Assembly: GCF_024362695.1 (NCBI RefSeq)
Contig: NC_065414.1
Location: 2,063,501-2,127,500, forward strand
DNA: 64,000 nt
Reading direction: 5' to 3'
From: Pectinophora gossypiella
Taxonomy: Eukaryota > Arthropoda > Insecta > Lepidoptera > Gelechiidae
Numbering within the stretch: position 1 is the first letter of the stretch; each line of letters starts with the position of its first letter. The notes below the pieces were generated by a model, which was given only the letters and a program-made list of their open reading frames with translations, ran no database searches and was not told where the DNA came from. A program made the translations under genes and the position numbers. Below are positions 33,004 through 44,849 of this stretch, one piece after another.

Positions 33004-33348
33004 AAAGCTCATTAAGTAGAAATTAATTAGAAGTACTAGGTTGGTTTCAGGTTGTCTAAATAAGGGTTGGTTACAATCACGGCAAAATAGGTAATTATTG
33101 AATTTGTTCCTAATGCCGCTATTTAATTCGGGGTATATTTCAGAAAAGAGATCATAATCATCTTTGTAGGTATTTATTTTTAATAATAATTGGCTGGAAT
33201 TCTCGGAGCAATCTTGACAATAGACATAATCTATACTTATAATAAATCTGTAGAGAGGTCAATTCTGTACATTAAATATTTTTTCAAAATAACTATCAGG
33301 GGGTGATAAGTGATCGATACTGATGCCAAAAATGCAATCAGTAAAATT

Positions 33349-33388
<40 letters not shown>
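33349..33388 (+). repeat. (TCTG)n microsatellite
   Basis: About ten units of TCTG/CTGT, within the Helitron-like element. Confidence 0.9.
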
Positions 33389-33389
<1 letters not shown>

Positions 33390-33519
33390 ATGTTCCTTAT
33401 AGAAACAAAAACTACTGGACGGATTTTAATGAAACTTGGTACAATTATTCTCCACACTCCTGGACAGGTCATAGTATACTTTTCATCACGCTACAATCAA
33501 TAGGAGCAGAGTAGTGAAG

Positions 33520-34675
33520 GGAAATCCTTTTGTATGAAAAATCTTAACCACTCAAGTTAGACGTTTGAAATTTGGCATGCAGGTACCTTAGATACCGTAG
33601 AGGTGCACTAAGAAAGAAATTCCCGAAATTCCTACGGGAACGGGAATTAGCGGGAATATCCTTTTGTATGAAAAATCTAAACCACTCAAGTTAGACTTTT
33701 GAAATTTGGCATGCAGGTACCTTAGATAACGTAGAGGTGCACTAAGAAAGGAATTCCCGAAATTCCCACGGGAACGGGAATTAGCGGAAAAATATTTTTG
33801 TATGAAAAATCTAAACCATTCAAGTTAGATGTTTGAAATTTGTCATGCAGGTACCTTAGATACCGTAGAGGTGTACTAAGAAAGGAATTCCCGAAATTCC
33901 CACGGGAACGGGAATTAGCGGGAAAATCCTTTTGTATGAAAAATCTAAACCACTCAAGTTAGACGTTTGAAATTTGGCATGCAGGTACCATAGGTACCGT
34001 AGAGGTGCACTAAGAAAGGAATTCCCAAAATTCTCACGGGAACGGGAATTAGCGGGAAATACCTTTTGTATGAAAAATCTAAACCACTCAAGTTAGACGT
34101 TTGAAATTTGTCATGCAGGTACCTTAGGTACCGTGGAGGTGCACTAAGAAAGGAATTCCCGAAATTCCCACGGGAACGGGAATTAACGGGAAAATCCTTT
34201 TGTATGAAAAATCTAAACCATTCAAGTAAGATGTTTAAAATTTGGCACGCAGGTACTTTAGTAAACTTAAAGCTTAGTTGCAACAGGATATTACAAAATT
34301 CCCACGGGAACGGTAGTTAGCGGGAAAAAACATTTGTATGAAAAAATCAAATCTAAATAAAAGGAGAAACTGACTGACTCAGTGACTGACATATCAACGC
34401 ATAGCCTGAACGGCTAAATGTAGGCATTTGAAATTTGGAAGGGACATAGCTTAGGTACCGTAGAGGTGCACTAAGAAAGGAATTCCCGGAATTCCCACGG
34501 GAACGGAAATTAGCGGGAAAATCCTTTTGTATGAAAAATCTAAATCGCTTAAGTTAGACGCTTGAAATTTGGCATGCAGGTACCTTAGTTAACTTAAACC
34601 TTAGTTGCAACAGGATATTGCAAAATTCCCACGGAAACGGGAGTTAGCGGGAAAAAAACATTTGTATGAAAAAAT
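33520..34675 (+). repeat. ~136-bp minisatellite inside the Helitron-like element
   Basis: Each unit has CCTTTTGTATGAAAAATC, AAACCACTCAAGTTAGA, GAAATTTGGCATGCAGGTAC, CCGTAGAGGTGCACTAAG and AATTCCCACGGGAACGGGAA. About five near-perfect units are followed by three diverged ones. Confidence 0.9.
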
Positions 34676-34693
34676 CGAAACCGCGTAAGATAG

Positions 34694-34895
34694 ATGTTTT
34701 CAATTCAATTCAATTAAATTATTTATTGCATTCCATGTAGTACAATGGGGTGTTACATAGGCATAGGAACTAAAACATGGACCCTGTAGGGCACAGCAAC
34801 GTTGAAGGGAAGAGAGGAAGTGTGTATTAAAATTAAAACTCAATGAACAATCAATTAAAAAAAAAATCAATTCAATCAATTGATTCAATCTAGCA
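34694..34895 (-). mobile_element. Retroposon 3' end (repeat C copy 2) nested in the Helitron
   Basis: Matches 508-655. On the minus strand it ends GCAATAAATAATTTAATTG and a run of AATTG units, like a polyadenylation signal and tail. It interrupts the Helitron's tandem-repeat region. Confidence 0.65.
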
Positions 34896-35091
34896 TGCAT
34901 GCATACCTTAGTAAATATAAAGTTTATTTTTGGCTGTATTTTGAAAAATGGGAGTTATTGGGAAAAAAATTGTATGAAAAAATCTAAACTGCATAAGTTA
35001 GATGCTTGAAATTTGATATGCACTCCCACACACACAAAGATCTCTCTCTTATATAACACGCCACGCGGACGAAGTCGCGGGCAAAAGCTAG

Positions 35092-36785
35092 TTCCAATTA
35101 AAAATAAATGATTTATCTTTCTTTCGTGGCATTCGAAGTTTGTAATATAAAACTTCTGTTTTGAAGCCAGAATAATTAATCTTTGTTTTATTAAAAAAAA
35201 GCCGGTCAAGTCCTAGTCCCACCCACGCACCGAGGGTTCTCTACAAACTGCTTGACTTTCAGTTGAAAACGAATGTCTCCATAAATCGACATGGGTAAGT
35301 CGCTTTTATTTACCAATTGCAAATAAGTTTACATGACTCAGAATCATGTCCCTAACACCGCGTGTACTATTGAAAATGTAATTACACTAATGGCAGCGCA
35401 TTATCGGGTAGAACGGTGTATTATAAATAGATGAGTAAGTGTAACTTCGCCAATCAGGCGTCACAGCTAGGTGTGTAATTGTATTACTCGCGTTCTATGG
35501 TGTCCTAGTACCTGCGGGGTGCGTCGTAGGTACTTATAGGGTAGGTAGGTATAGGTACATGGTGGTAGTAGGGTAGACACGAGGGTCGTAATGAGGTCGA
35601 GGCCTCCGCTCCCCTATGCTGTGGACAACGTTTCAAAACCCACCATTATTATTAGCTGCCAGGTTGCTAGGTAGGTTGCCAAGGATGTTTATGTTTAAAT
35701 ATATCTCCTTTAAACTTCCGGATGATTGGTAAAAGGATTATAAGTTAAAAATGTTTGCAAATAGACTGTTATTCACAGCGTAAACTGTAGATGAGATGTA
35801 GGAGAATAGGTGAGTTTCGAGTGTCACAAAACATAACATAAACTTAACAGAGCTTCACGCTTGTAACCCCGAAGGTGTAGGCAGGGGTACACCTCTGCCT
35901 CAACAGACACTCGCCTAAACATAGCTGGCGAGAAAAGGATGTTTTATGTACAGCTATGTTTAGGCGAGTGTAACAACAGTAACTGGAGTGCATCTAAATT
36001 ATATTTTATGTATTAATAACAAACAGATACAAATTGTTTAACTGTGAAAAACTTTAGCCTAATATGAACTTCTTAAGTAACCCTAAAACCTACATCAAAT
36101 TGCATTTTATATTGCAAAATTATCAATCCTAATAATAACATTAGACAGATAGATACTTACTTAGTTTAGGGATTAAAAACATATAAGTACTTAAATAAAA
36201 TACCTATTAAAAGCGCTGATGTCTTTCCTTGTTGGTCGTAAAAAGAGTAAGAGTTGAGTCATATGTTTTCTGGGGTTTACCACAAGTAACTTTATTTCAG
36301 TTTCCCTATAACTTAGGACATTTTTTTAGCTGGTATGCATGTGAAGCCCTCGCTCTCATGCATTAAAATAACATCCATAAAGAACCTCCTGTGCTCTAGC
36401 ACAGGCATGAACACAACAATTTAGTCAGATACTTTAATTTCCTTACACATTTGCGTACTTATATTTATCTATTTACATGACAGTTTCTATCTCAAATCCC
36501 AGTGGGAACGAATATTGTTGCGTTGATAGCGACTCTCCAAACGGCGATTCCCGCTACAGCGAGTCTCTTTACGGCGAGTGGCTTATCACAGTTTGACGTT
36601 GGACGTTGAAGTCTGATTACCACCTTTCTGATTACCAGTCGAGTCATGGCAGATTTTTCTTTCCTGTGACTCTATAGTAGTGTGACGGGAAAATTAGCAA
36701 TCTTCTGTGGCACTTTTTGATTCGATAGTGTCACAGAATATTTGTTTTCCTGTGACACTACCAAGCTATCTAATCGTCTGTGTTT
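35092..36785. other. Spacer with one perfect hairpin
   Basis: No gene seen. It contains the 21-bp hairpin listed separately and, near 36660-36770, several related blocks of the form TGTGACACTAC in both orientations. Confidence 0.45.
35907..35971. repeat. Perfect 21-bp hairpin, 23-base loop
   Basis: ACACTCGCCTAAACATAGCT(G) at 35907-35927 is the exact reverse complement of 35951-35971. The arms have no mismatch. Confidence 0.9.
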
Positions 36786-36789
36786 CGGA

Positions 36790-36955
36790 ACGATACGCAA
36801 TTGGTCCCGGCTATTATTTACTTAAGTAAGCTTAGTAAGTAGTCGCTACATGAGTCAGGAGTCTTTATTGGTAGCTCAGTAGTAACCGTGACACCATGAT
36901 TGATAAGATCGGACATTGTTCTTACAACCCACACGAGAGAGAAGATATTGTACTA
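36790..36955 (+). mobile_element. Decayed SINE S1 tail
   Basis: TTGGTCCCGGCTATTATTTA, GTCGCTACATGAGTCAGG and ACAACCCACACGAGAGAGAA correspond to the S1 3' half. Confidence 0.5.
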
Positions 36956-37254
36956 TTATAAATATTGCTTCTACTAGACTGGGCGCGAATAAGATGCAGA
37001 ACGGGACCAGCTGCTTATCTTCCCGGGCATGGCATAAAATACAGGGCGATGGGCTGACCAACTGCCACCATATTATGACTACATACATACATAACTGCTT
37101 CCAATTGGGGTAATCAGAGATACATCCATTGCAAGATGAACTAAGTACCCATACCTCACCGAGCTTTCTGTTACACCACAGTGACAGGCGAGCCGTATCG
37201 CTGTCTATAATGGTCCCGCCGACTGTGTGTAAACTTGCACTTGAAATAAATTAA

Positions 37255-37345
37255 TAACTCATTGGCGAAAGTCCGGTTCGGGGTTCAAACCGGCGCTCTA
37301 CGTTTGGGAAGCAGGTCGGTGTACCACAGGACCACAGCGAATATA
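37255..37345 (-). repeat. tRNA-like SINE head, minus strand
   Basis: On the minus strand box A-like GGTCCTGTGGTACACCG and box B-like CGGTTTGAACCCC. No matching acceptor stem. Confidence 0.4.
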
Positions 37346-37349
37346 GTGA

Positions 37350-39010
37350 TTTAGGAACAGAAGTTGTTTTGATTACTCACTAGTGCTCTGCCCATCCCAT
37401 GTAGTATGTATATTATATTTATTATAAGCGTAGTGAGTAACCAAGACCACGAACCTTCTCCGACATATGTAGCCCTGGTACATTATTAAGTTAAACTAGG
37501 TATTTAATCAATAGGTGTGAGCGGGTCGTCGGCCGCATCCTTGGCCGCGATCGACTGGCCTCGAACTTAATGCGGTTCACTCACATTTCCGATCGCTTTT
37601 ATTTTACACTTTACTCTTGTATTGTCGGTTTTAGTTGATATTTTCTTGTTCTTTATGTGATCCGCGTACAGTCGGGGCAAAAAGAGTAAATTAGAATGCG
37701 CCATCCTGCTAATTAGCCTCCCAGGCGCAGGATATTGTGGAACTGTTTATAATTAAAACATATAAATAGAACTGGTAAGTTGACTAATTAGTTTGTCGTC
37801 ATGTTTAAGATACAATACCTAAGAAGTCAGTGCAAGTAGTTATTTGCCAATTTGTGTATATATTTCAAGCTATAAATTATATATACTTGTGTGCTGGACT
37901 GGGAGGGAAAAACAGACTTACCTACTTTACTTCTTACTTCGAGTACATTCAGTTACTTGTCCCGGATATTTTGTAATCCGAAGAATTGTGTCCTTTCTAA
38001 CATGATGATGTTATGTTATGGGCGAAAAGCAGGCCCTCGTCACCATAAAGTCCGTCATACCCATCTTAGGACTTCATATCAACAGTCGTTGCAAGTTGTC
38101 TTTGATTTCTTGTAGTTCTGCCTACCCCATTAGGGATTACAGGCGTGAGTTTGTGTATGTGTGTGTTGAATATTTTTTGAGCGAAGTTATAATATAAGTA
38201 TGACGAAAGTCCTACTTGAGCTTTAATACATTGTCCGTAAGGCTTAAAGTTACTCGTGTGTAACGCTGAATCTATATTTGGTATTTATGTAACAGGAAGT
38301 TGCGTCCATTTTTCTTCTCTGTCTTTCTTTTGAGGAAATATATTTATGTACAAACCTCCCTTCTTGCATTACAGTTTCTGTTGTTATGAAAATCAGTTCC
38401 CAAGTAACTGGCGAGTTCGTTGAACTAGGAATCAAACAGTGATTCTCATTAGGGCGTGCGTGCGTGTGCACCCGACAGCGGCAGTTATCGATCAATCAGC
38501 CCCAAATACATAAATTATACCAGTCCCTTCACAGATTTTTATATTTCACATAAATAGGCACGACGCATACGAATCCTTTTTGTTTGTTTGTTTTTGTTTA
38601 GTTTGTCTACTTTACAACCATATAGTCACGTGAAAAAAACAACGTTGCATTTACAATCAAAGAGTTTTAATCTGAAACAGTTTTGTTTTTATATTGCACA
38701 CGGCCAAAAGTACTGGCTGAATTCTTAAAAAAATATTAATTACAAGCCCTAGTAGAAATTAAAAGGAAAAATATATTTTTCTTTTGTGGCGATTTATAAC
38801 ATTGAGAACCATACGGCCAGATTCTTTTGAGCAAAGAGTTCTGTAAAATGGAAATTTTGTCAGCTTTTGAAAGTACTTACAAAAAAAGCTCTGTACCTGC
38901 CATATATTTGTATTTGACTTCGACTTATAAAAATATACAACCGTAGGTATCTGTGTATACTTACACGCAAGTCGCCTTTTTTTGCAAATGTAGAAATCTA
39001 TTTACGATTA
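37350..39010. other. AT-rich spacer, nothing recognised
   Basis: No gene or clear repeat. A T-rich (GTTT)n tract is near 38580. Confidence 0.4.
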
Positions 39011-39015
39011 CCAAG

Positions 39016-39089
39016 TTGACAGAAGCGGCGGGAGGTATTGATCACGACGCGCCGAGAGCATCTGCCGAGTTTACAAAGCAAACGTCTCG
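39016..39089 (+). repeat. Direct duplication, first copy
   Basis: GCGGCGGGAGGTATTGATC and GAGAGCATCTGCCGAGTTTA, CAAAGCAAACGTCTCG recur at 39556-39621, 540 bases away. Confidence 0.8.
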
Positions 39090-39555
39090 GCCCTTTACAG
39101 CCAGCCTGCTACGTTATACACCTTTGTTACCGGCGACAACATACTTACTCATATTATGTTCTTAGCATGATCTAAGATGAAGATTAAAAACTCTTAATAT
39201 ACGTACTTACATACTACCTCTTGTCTATTGTTTTAGTTTACAGCACATATCTACGTATTACAAGAAATACGTATAGAGTTAGGAAAGTATGGAATCTCGC
39301 GACAGTTGTGGCCTGCATGTGGTAGATTTATTAGGCATTTATTTTGCAAGGGGCTGGTATCCTATTTAAGTATATGCATTTATCATTTTTATCGCTGGAA
39401 GCTTTAAAATCACAAGAAGCTTAGCGACGATTTATTTTGTTAAGATAATATCCTCCTTTATGTGACCTATCCTCCTTTTGTTTACGAGTATATTATGTGT
39501 GTAAAAGAAAAATAAACACCTTTATTATTGCGCATCGCAAGTTGTAGGTACCAGG

Positions 39556-39621
39556 CTGACAGGAGCGGCGGGAGGTATTGATCTCGAGAGCATCTGCCGA
39601 GTTTACAAAGCAAACGTCTCG
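39556..39621 (+). repeat. Direct duplication, second copy
   Basis: Same as 39016-39089 but about nine bases shorter in the middle. Confidence 0.8.
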
Positions 39622-39744
39622 CTTTGCAAGCGGATACATTGCAACTTTGCTGCCGCGACGACCGACTTAATACCTACACAAGCGAAGATACAAGTCAAGA
39701 TACAAGATGCTTATGTAGGATATATTTCAAGTGTGGTTATCGTC

Positions 39745-40800
39745 ACTTCATAGTGAAAACCGCGTAAGCGCCGTTTTGAAAAACAATCTGATACGATTTT
39801 CCTCAACAAAACGTCGATTTCTTTCAATTAATTTCATTTCGGGTAAAAATTGAGATCGCAATTCTTTACCTGGATAGAAACTAACTTGTCTGTTGCGAGG
39901 TTTTGTTTACAAAAGTCACGTCTAAATGTGATTTTTCAATAAGGCGCTTAAGTGGTTTTCTCTTTAACCTCCTGTGCTTAGACTTACAGACAATGGGGTT
40001 TGGATTTTAAAAGGACTTTCAGACCGTAAGGTGACGTTGGTACTTGAATATTCTTATACTGCTTTACTGGGAGTACAGAACAACCAAAGAATCTGTCAGT
40101 TACTTTATGGTTTCAAGAAAAAAAAAGATGAAAAACTTAACAGTGCACGGTAAAACTTTTTAAGTTTGTATTTAATATAAAAATGTAAGTACTTTTCAAT
40201 TGTTTATAAGTAATAAATAAAATAAATCCGGGCCCCAAGTATGTCATTGACGTACGCTCTCCTACACTACCACATTTATACAAATCCTAGTATGATATAC
40301 GGTGCAATGTTATGGTACAGGGTAAATCAAATATTGACGCGACGTCTGCGCGTACTATGACTCATTTCATATGGGATCGTGCACCGTTAACGTGAATACG
40401 ATCCAGAAATTATTTGCACCATAAGTAGTTGGATTTTCTTCAACAAAACGGCTAGGTACTAACTAGTGTGTCTATTGGGAAGTTTTGTTAAAAAAAAAAC
40501 ACATCCGAATGTGATTTTATCAACAAAATCGCGATTTTCTTATATTCATAATTCATAATTTCGGGTAAAAATTTAGACCTGGATCGAAATTAGCTTGTCT
40601 ATTACGAGGTTTTGTTAAAAAAAATCACATCCGAAAGTGATTTTTCATAAAGTCACTTATGGGTTTTTCACTAGGTATAGGACGACGGTATATCCTCTTA
40701 ACGCCGAGATTTCCAGACACAATAGTTAAACAATGGGCTTTGGATTTTAAAAGAACATTCGGTCTTACGACTATATACATATTTCGTAAGGTAACATTAT
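39745..40800. repeat. Two diverged copies of dispersed repeat F
   Basis: 39745-40020 and about 40430-40760 share CAACAAAACG, TTTCGGGTAAAAAT, GCGAGGTTTTGTT-like and AACAATGGG(G/C)TTTGGATTTT blocks in the same order; 5825-5935 carries the last block. AT-rich and noncoding. Confidence 0.55.
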
Positions 40801-41248
40801 AGGTAATATAACTTCAATGAATACCTAAGAGGTAAGCAGACTAACCACTAGCTATATGGATCACCAGACCAACACAATGTTGAATATTTTCAACATAATT
40901 TTATTAGAACATTACACGAATGGATCTAGCAAATCTTAAAATCAAAACACCCTATGTGCCTCCCTTAAAGGACGTATATTTTATTAGATAGAGATTTATA
41001 GACAGACAGACAGATCAATTTGCGGGCCGTGTACCAGACTGGAGTGAAAAACCGGCGGATTTAATATTTAATGCCTGGGGGAAGTCGGGGGACGAGACAA
41101 GTTTTAATTCCTAAGTAAGACTAGCCTTTATTGTTATAGGGTGGAATAAGGGGTCGATCTACTGTGTTTATACTCTTGTCAACACGATAGTGCAAGGGTG
41201 GCTTTCTGATGTTTGTTTAGCAATATTCGTAAATATATTTTTTATTGC

Positions 41249-41460
41249 AGGCTTGAATCACCTGATTGTCTGAAGCAGCAAAATGATTCCGTGCTTGAGA
41301 GGATGTTAAGACGTTGGTCCTGGATATTAATTAATATTCGTAAAAACACTCTCCCAAGCAGTAGAGCAGTGTGAAGTGTGCTCCATACCCCCTCCGATTG
41401 ATTGTGGGGAGGCCTGTGCCCAGCAGTGAGACGTATATAGGCTGTTTATATTTTGTTATG
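41249..41460 (+). mobile_element. SINE family S4, 5'-truncated
   Basis: Lacks the tRNA head; starts GCTTGAATCACCTGATTGTC and ends GGCCTGTGCCCAGCAGTGAG then TATAGGCTGTTTATA. Confidence 0.8.
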
Positions 41461-41904
41461 TATCAAAAAAAAAACGACCACTATTAAGTACACATCAATA
41501 TGAACACGTTGATGGTTAGTTTTTAACTGTTTTGACACAAGTATTTTGTAAAGACGGTTATGACCTTTCTGTCGATCAGTAAATCACAAACAGCTGGTGA
41601 CATGTCAGAAATATACCTGTATTATTAGACAGTGTTAACCGTTCTGTCGTGACTGCAAAATTAAAAACCTCGTGCATGGTTCTGTCTGATTTAGTACGTT
41701 AAGTACGACAGTTATGACCTTTTTGTTCATTAACGTGTTAAAAAAACGAATAAAAATCGATAGGACCTAAAAGTTAGTACGTTGTAGTGCGAGAAAAAAG
41801 AGCTTGGTGTATGCACCAAGCCCTTTAGCCAAGTCAAGTTGACTTTGCTAACTGACGTATCTGTATTTTTTTTCTAAAGTGATTTGTATTATATCGACAA
41901 TTGT

Positions 41905-42150
41905 AAAGGCCCCTGACATGGGTCATGTAACGACTACATACTTACATCAGTAAATAGTGACCGGGACCAACGGCTTAACGAGCCTACCGAAACAGGGATC
42001 ATCTTACTTTCAGACAATCAAGGTGATCAGCCGGTAATGTAACCAAACTAGGGATCACAAAGTCATTTTTTGTGATGTGACCCCACCGGGATTCGAACAC
42101 GAGGCCTCCGGATCGTGAGTCCAACGCTCAACCATTGGACCTTGGAGGTC
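41905..42150 (-). mobile_element. SINE family S1, minus strand
   Basis: AAAGGCCCCTGACATGGGTC to CCATTGGACCTTGGAGGTC, with the head at the right end. Confidence 0.85.
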
Positions 42151-42154
42151 AGTT

Positions 42155-44565
42155 AGTAGTTTCTACAAAAATGCAGATACGTCAGTTCGCGACTACGTAA
42201 GTACGTTCTTATGTTGGTAGCTTTACCTATAGTTTTATGAAGTATGTGTGTAGTTGCCAATCTACCGGAGGGACTTCGAGTCACGTTTTGTTGAGGGGAG
42301 TCTGAGGGTTATCCAAACAAACAAGGAATTAAGCAAAAGTCGATAATATGTAACGGGGATCTTGGTAAGTTGCGCTTTTGATCAACTTATTTATTGTTTA
42401 ATAGTATATAAAATGTTAGATTTATATAAAATACATAAACAATTCTTTTAGAACACGACAATTGAACTTGGGTGTTAAAAAAAAAAAGGTGGCAAATACG
42501 CAAACCGCGTCATGCCAAAAAGGAAAAAAATCCATAGATATAAGTAGCGTGCATAAACACCTAAATTACAAAGTAGTTACGCTGAGAAATAAAATATCTC
42601 AGAAATTCATAGAAGTGAATTCCCTCGGTTTATTTCCTCCGCTTTATTATTTTTACGTCACGCGAAACTCAAATAACGAGAGGAAACAAAACCAAGTACG
42701 TACGTGAAGCCTTTCATGAAATATAAGTTTTTAAGAAGTTACTAGAGGTCTTTGTTACAAATACACATTGTGGTTCTATGGTGCATAGGCTTGCACCTAA
42801 AACGGGGAGCGACGGTTCAAACCCCGGTACCAGTCTTGCACCAATGAGTTCATTTATTCTAAGTGCAGTTTTCAAAATTGTTTCATCAGTAAAAAACTAC
42901 AAGTGTTCAAATCTACGAGGACGGAGTGGCGGGTGGAAAGCTAGTAGTATGTACATTCGACCTATATACCCATAACCAAAGTTTTTTAGCCAGTTTTCTT
43001 TCACCATGATCAAAATGGCCAATTTAACGTGTCCTCCAGAGCCTGGAGGAGCCAGAAACTAAAGCAGCTGTACAAATACACATCCAATTATTGGCCGCAA
43101 TCAACATTGTATTTCTATTGATAAAGTAAATTACTTAAAGAAAAAAACAAATGCTATTTTTCCGGGAGCTTTATTTTAGAATTAATAATTTCAGTGTTCG
43201 ATAATTTCACGAAAATGGTCGTATTTGCTCTCGTCAATCACTAAGTTTGACGAAAATTTCCGCTTGAATGAAGTTACCAAGGCAACATAATGTTTAAGAG
43301 GATGTTGTGTTTGTTTAGGAGTAGGATACGACAACAGAGTTCACTACCGAGGTCAACGCCTAAAATGTACCAAAGTTACCAGGGCGACATATTCTTAAAG
43401 AAACTCAGTGTTCAATACAAAGTGAGCCAAACGTGAGAACTGCCGTATACTACCAGGGCGGCATACCAACGAAAACGTCCCAACCTACTCAGACCTCAGA
43501 ACCAGGCAGTGTTAGTCAAAGGCCTTTGCAATATAAATACTAACACGACCAGGGTGACATACTCTTAAAGAGTGTACTGTTTGTTCTATGAAAGGAATTG
43601 AACCATCCAACTAAAGCGCCAACAACTTAGAAAGTTAGAACTTCTAAGCACTGCGGTACTATACTTCGGTCTAAGAATTTTTCAAGAAGAGTTTAAAAGT
43701 TGTTCCCCGTGACATAGCGTTGCTGCGTCCATTGAATTGAAAATAAAGGCTAAAGTCGCGCGACTTATCGTACGGCGAACACATTGTGGTTACGTCACGA
43801 GATATGGGAAAATAAGAGAAAAATAACCTATTTCTAATGCTGTACTTCGAAAACTGTTCGGAAAGAGACTAGAAAAGGAATTCTTCTCAGGGCTACAATA
43901 TTTCCAAAGTATTAGGAAACCATAAAATTCATGTTTTATGGCCAATTTAACGTCACGTCAAAAAAAAATGCGATGTGGTTTCACTATTTTGTTCAAGATC
44001 AGTTTTTATTCAGTTATTAGTTACTTACATCCGTTTTTGTTTTAAATTCCGTTCAGAAAAGGATTTTTTTTATTAATTGACTGAACTTAAAATATCATCA
44101 TTATTTCTCTTAATATCCTTCCCAAGGGAAATGGGAATGCACCTAACTACACGTCATATATTCATAAATAGGTTGTTGTATTACGTTTCTATAGTTGCTT
44201 GAAGTATTCTTCAAAGGGAGCATTGTTGCGCGGGGCTCAGTTGCCGAGTTTGCAAGTTGCCTTGTCGAGAGCTGACGAGATGACGAGAAATACGGAGTTG
44301 ACGAGGTACCGAGTTTGACGAATTACCCAGCTGCCAAGCCCCGTTTCCCGCGCTCCAACGCGCATGTCCGTAGCGGAAAGCGCATCCCGGCAATATTTAT
44401 ATGACGAGAATACTCGTAATATTTATAGCTGTATTGAAAGCAATAAATATTTTTATTGTGTAATACACAGATGTTCACTTTGTTGTATATTATATTTTGA
44501 TGTAAGGAACGTAAAGTGTCAACCTTTGTTATAGTTATCGTGGATAAAATATCGATTTTAATTCA
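42155..44565. other. Spacer with faint periodic blocks
   Basis: No gene supported. A tRNA-like fragment with GGTTCAAACCCC lies at 42774-42835. Blocks like TTACCAGGGCGACAT recur between 43274 and 43560. The segment at 44235-44330 holds several GACGAG/CGAGTT units. Confidence 0.4.
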
Positions 44566-44569
44566 AAAA

Positions 44570-44849
44570 ATGTGGTTAACCCTATGTGTCTACCTATTCA
44601 CCTGGCTTGCTAAGTGGCGACCTATATTATTTAAAAATTTGAATGCTCACAACAAAAAAAACCGGTCCGAAGGTAGATCAGCTACCACAAGACCGGAAAA
44701 ATACCAAGATGGAACTTAGCAAAGTAGAGGAGGAAAGGGTGGACGGAATTTCTAACTACCTCCTAAAAACACTTCTAACTTCCTTATTAAGTCCATCCAA
44801 TAACAAAACGCAAATACATCGAAACGGCAATCTTGAAACGTCACAATAA
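44570..44849 (+). CDS. Possible small secreted protein, frame-split at A8
   Basis: One frame starts MWLTLCVYLFTWLA, which looks like a signal peptide, and continues to HNKK. A run of eight A (44654-44661) separates it from a second frame reading GPKVDQLPQDRKNTKMELSK and ending ISNYLLKTLLTSLL ... LETSQ with a TAA stop. No family is recognised and no cleavage or neuropeptide motif is convincing. It may be chance. Confidence 0.15.

Larger units (their letters stand above)
33230..35091 (+). mobile_element. Helitron-like non-autonomous element
   Basis: Begins A|TCTATACTTATAATAAATC and ends with a CGCG-stem hairpin (ACGCGGACGAAGTCGCGG) nine bases before CTAG|T. A TC start, 3' hairpin, CTAG end and insertion between A and T are Helitron features. 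Inside are a (TCTG)n run, a conserved ACTGGACGGATTTTAATGAA segment and the ~136-bp tandem repeats. No Rep/helicase. Confidence 0.8.
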
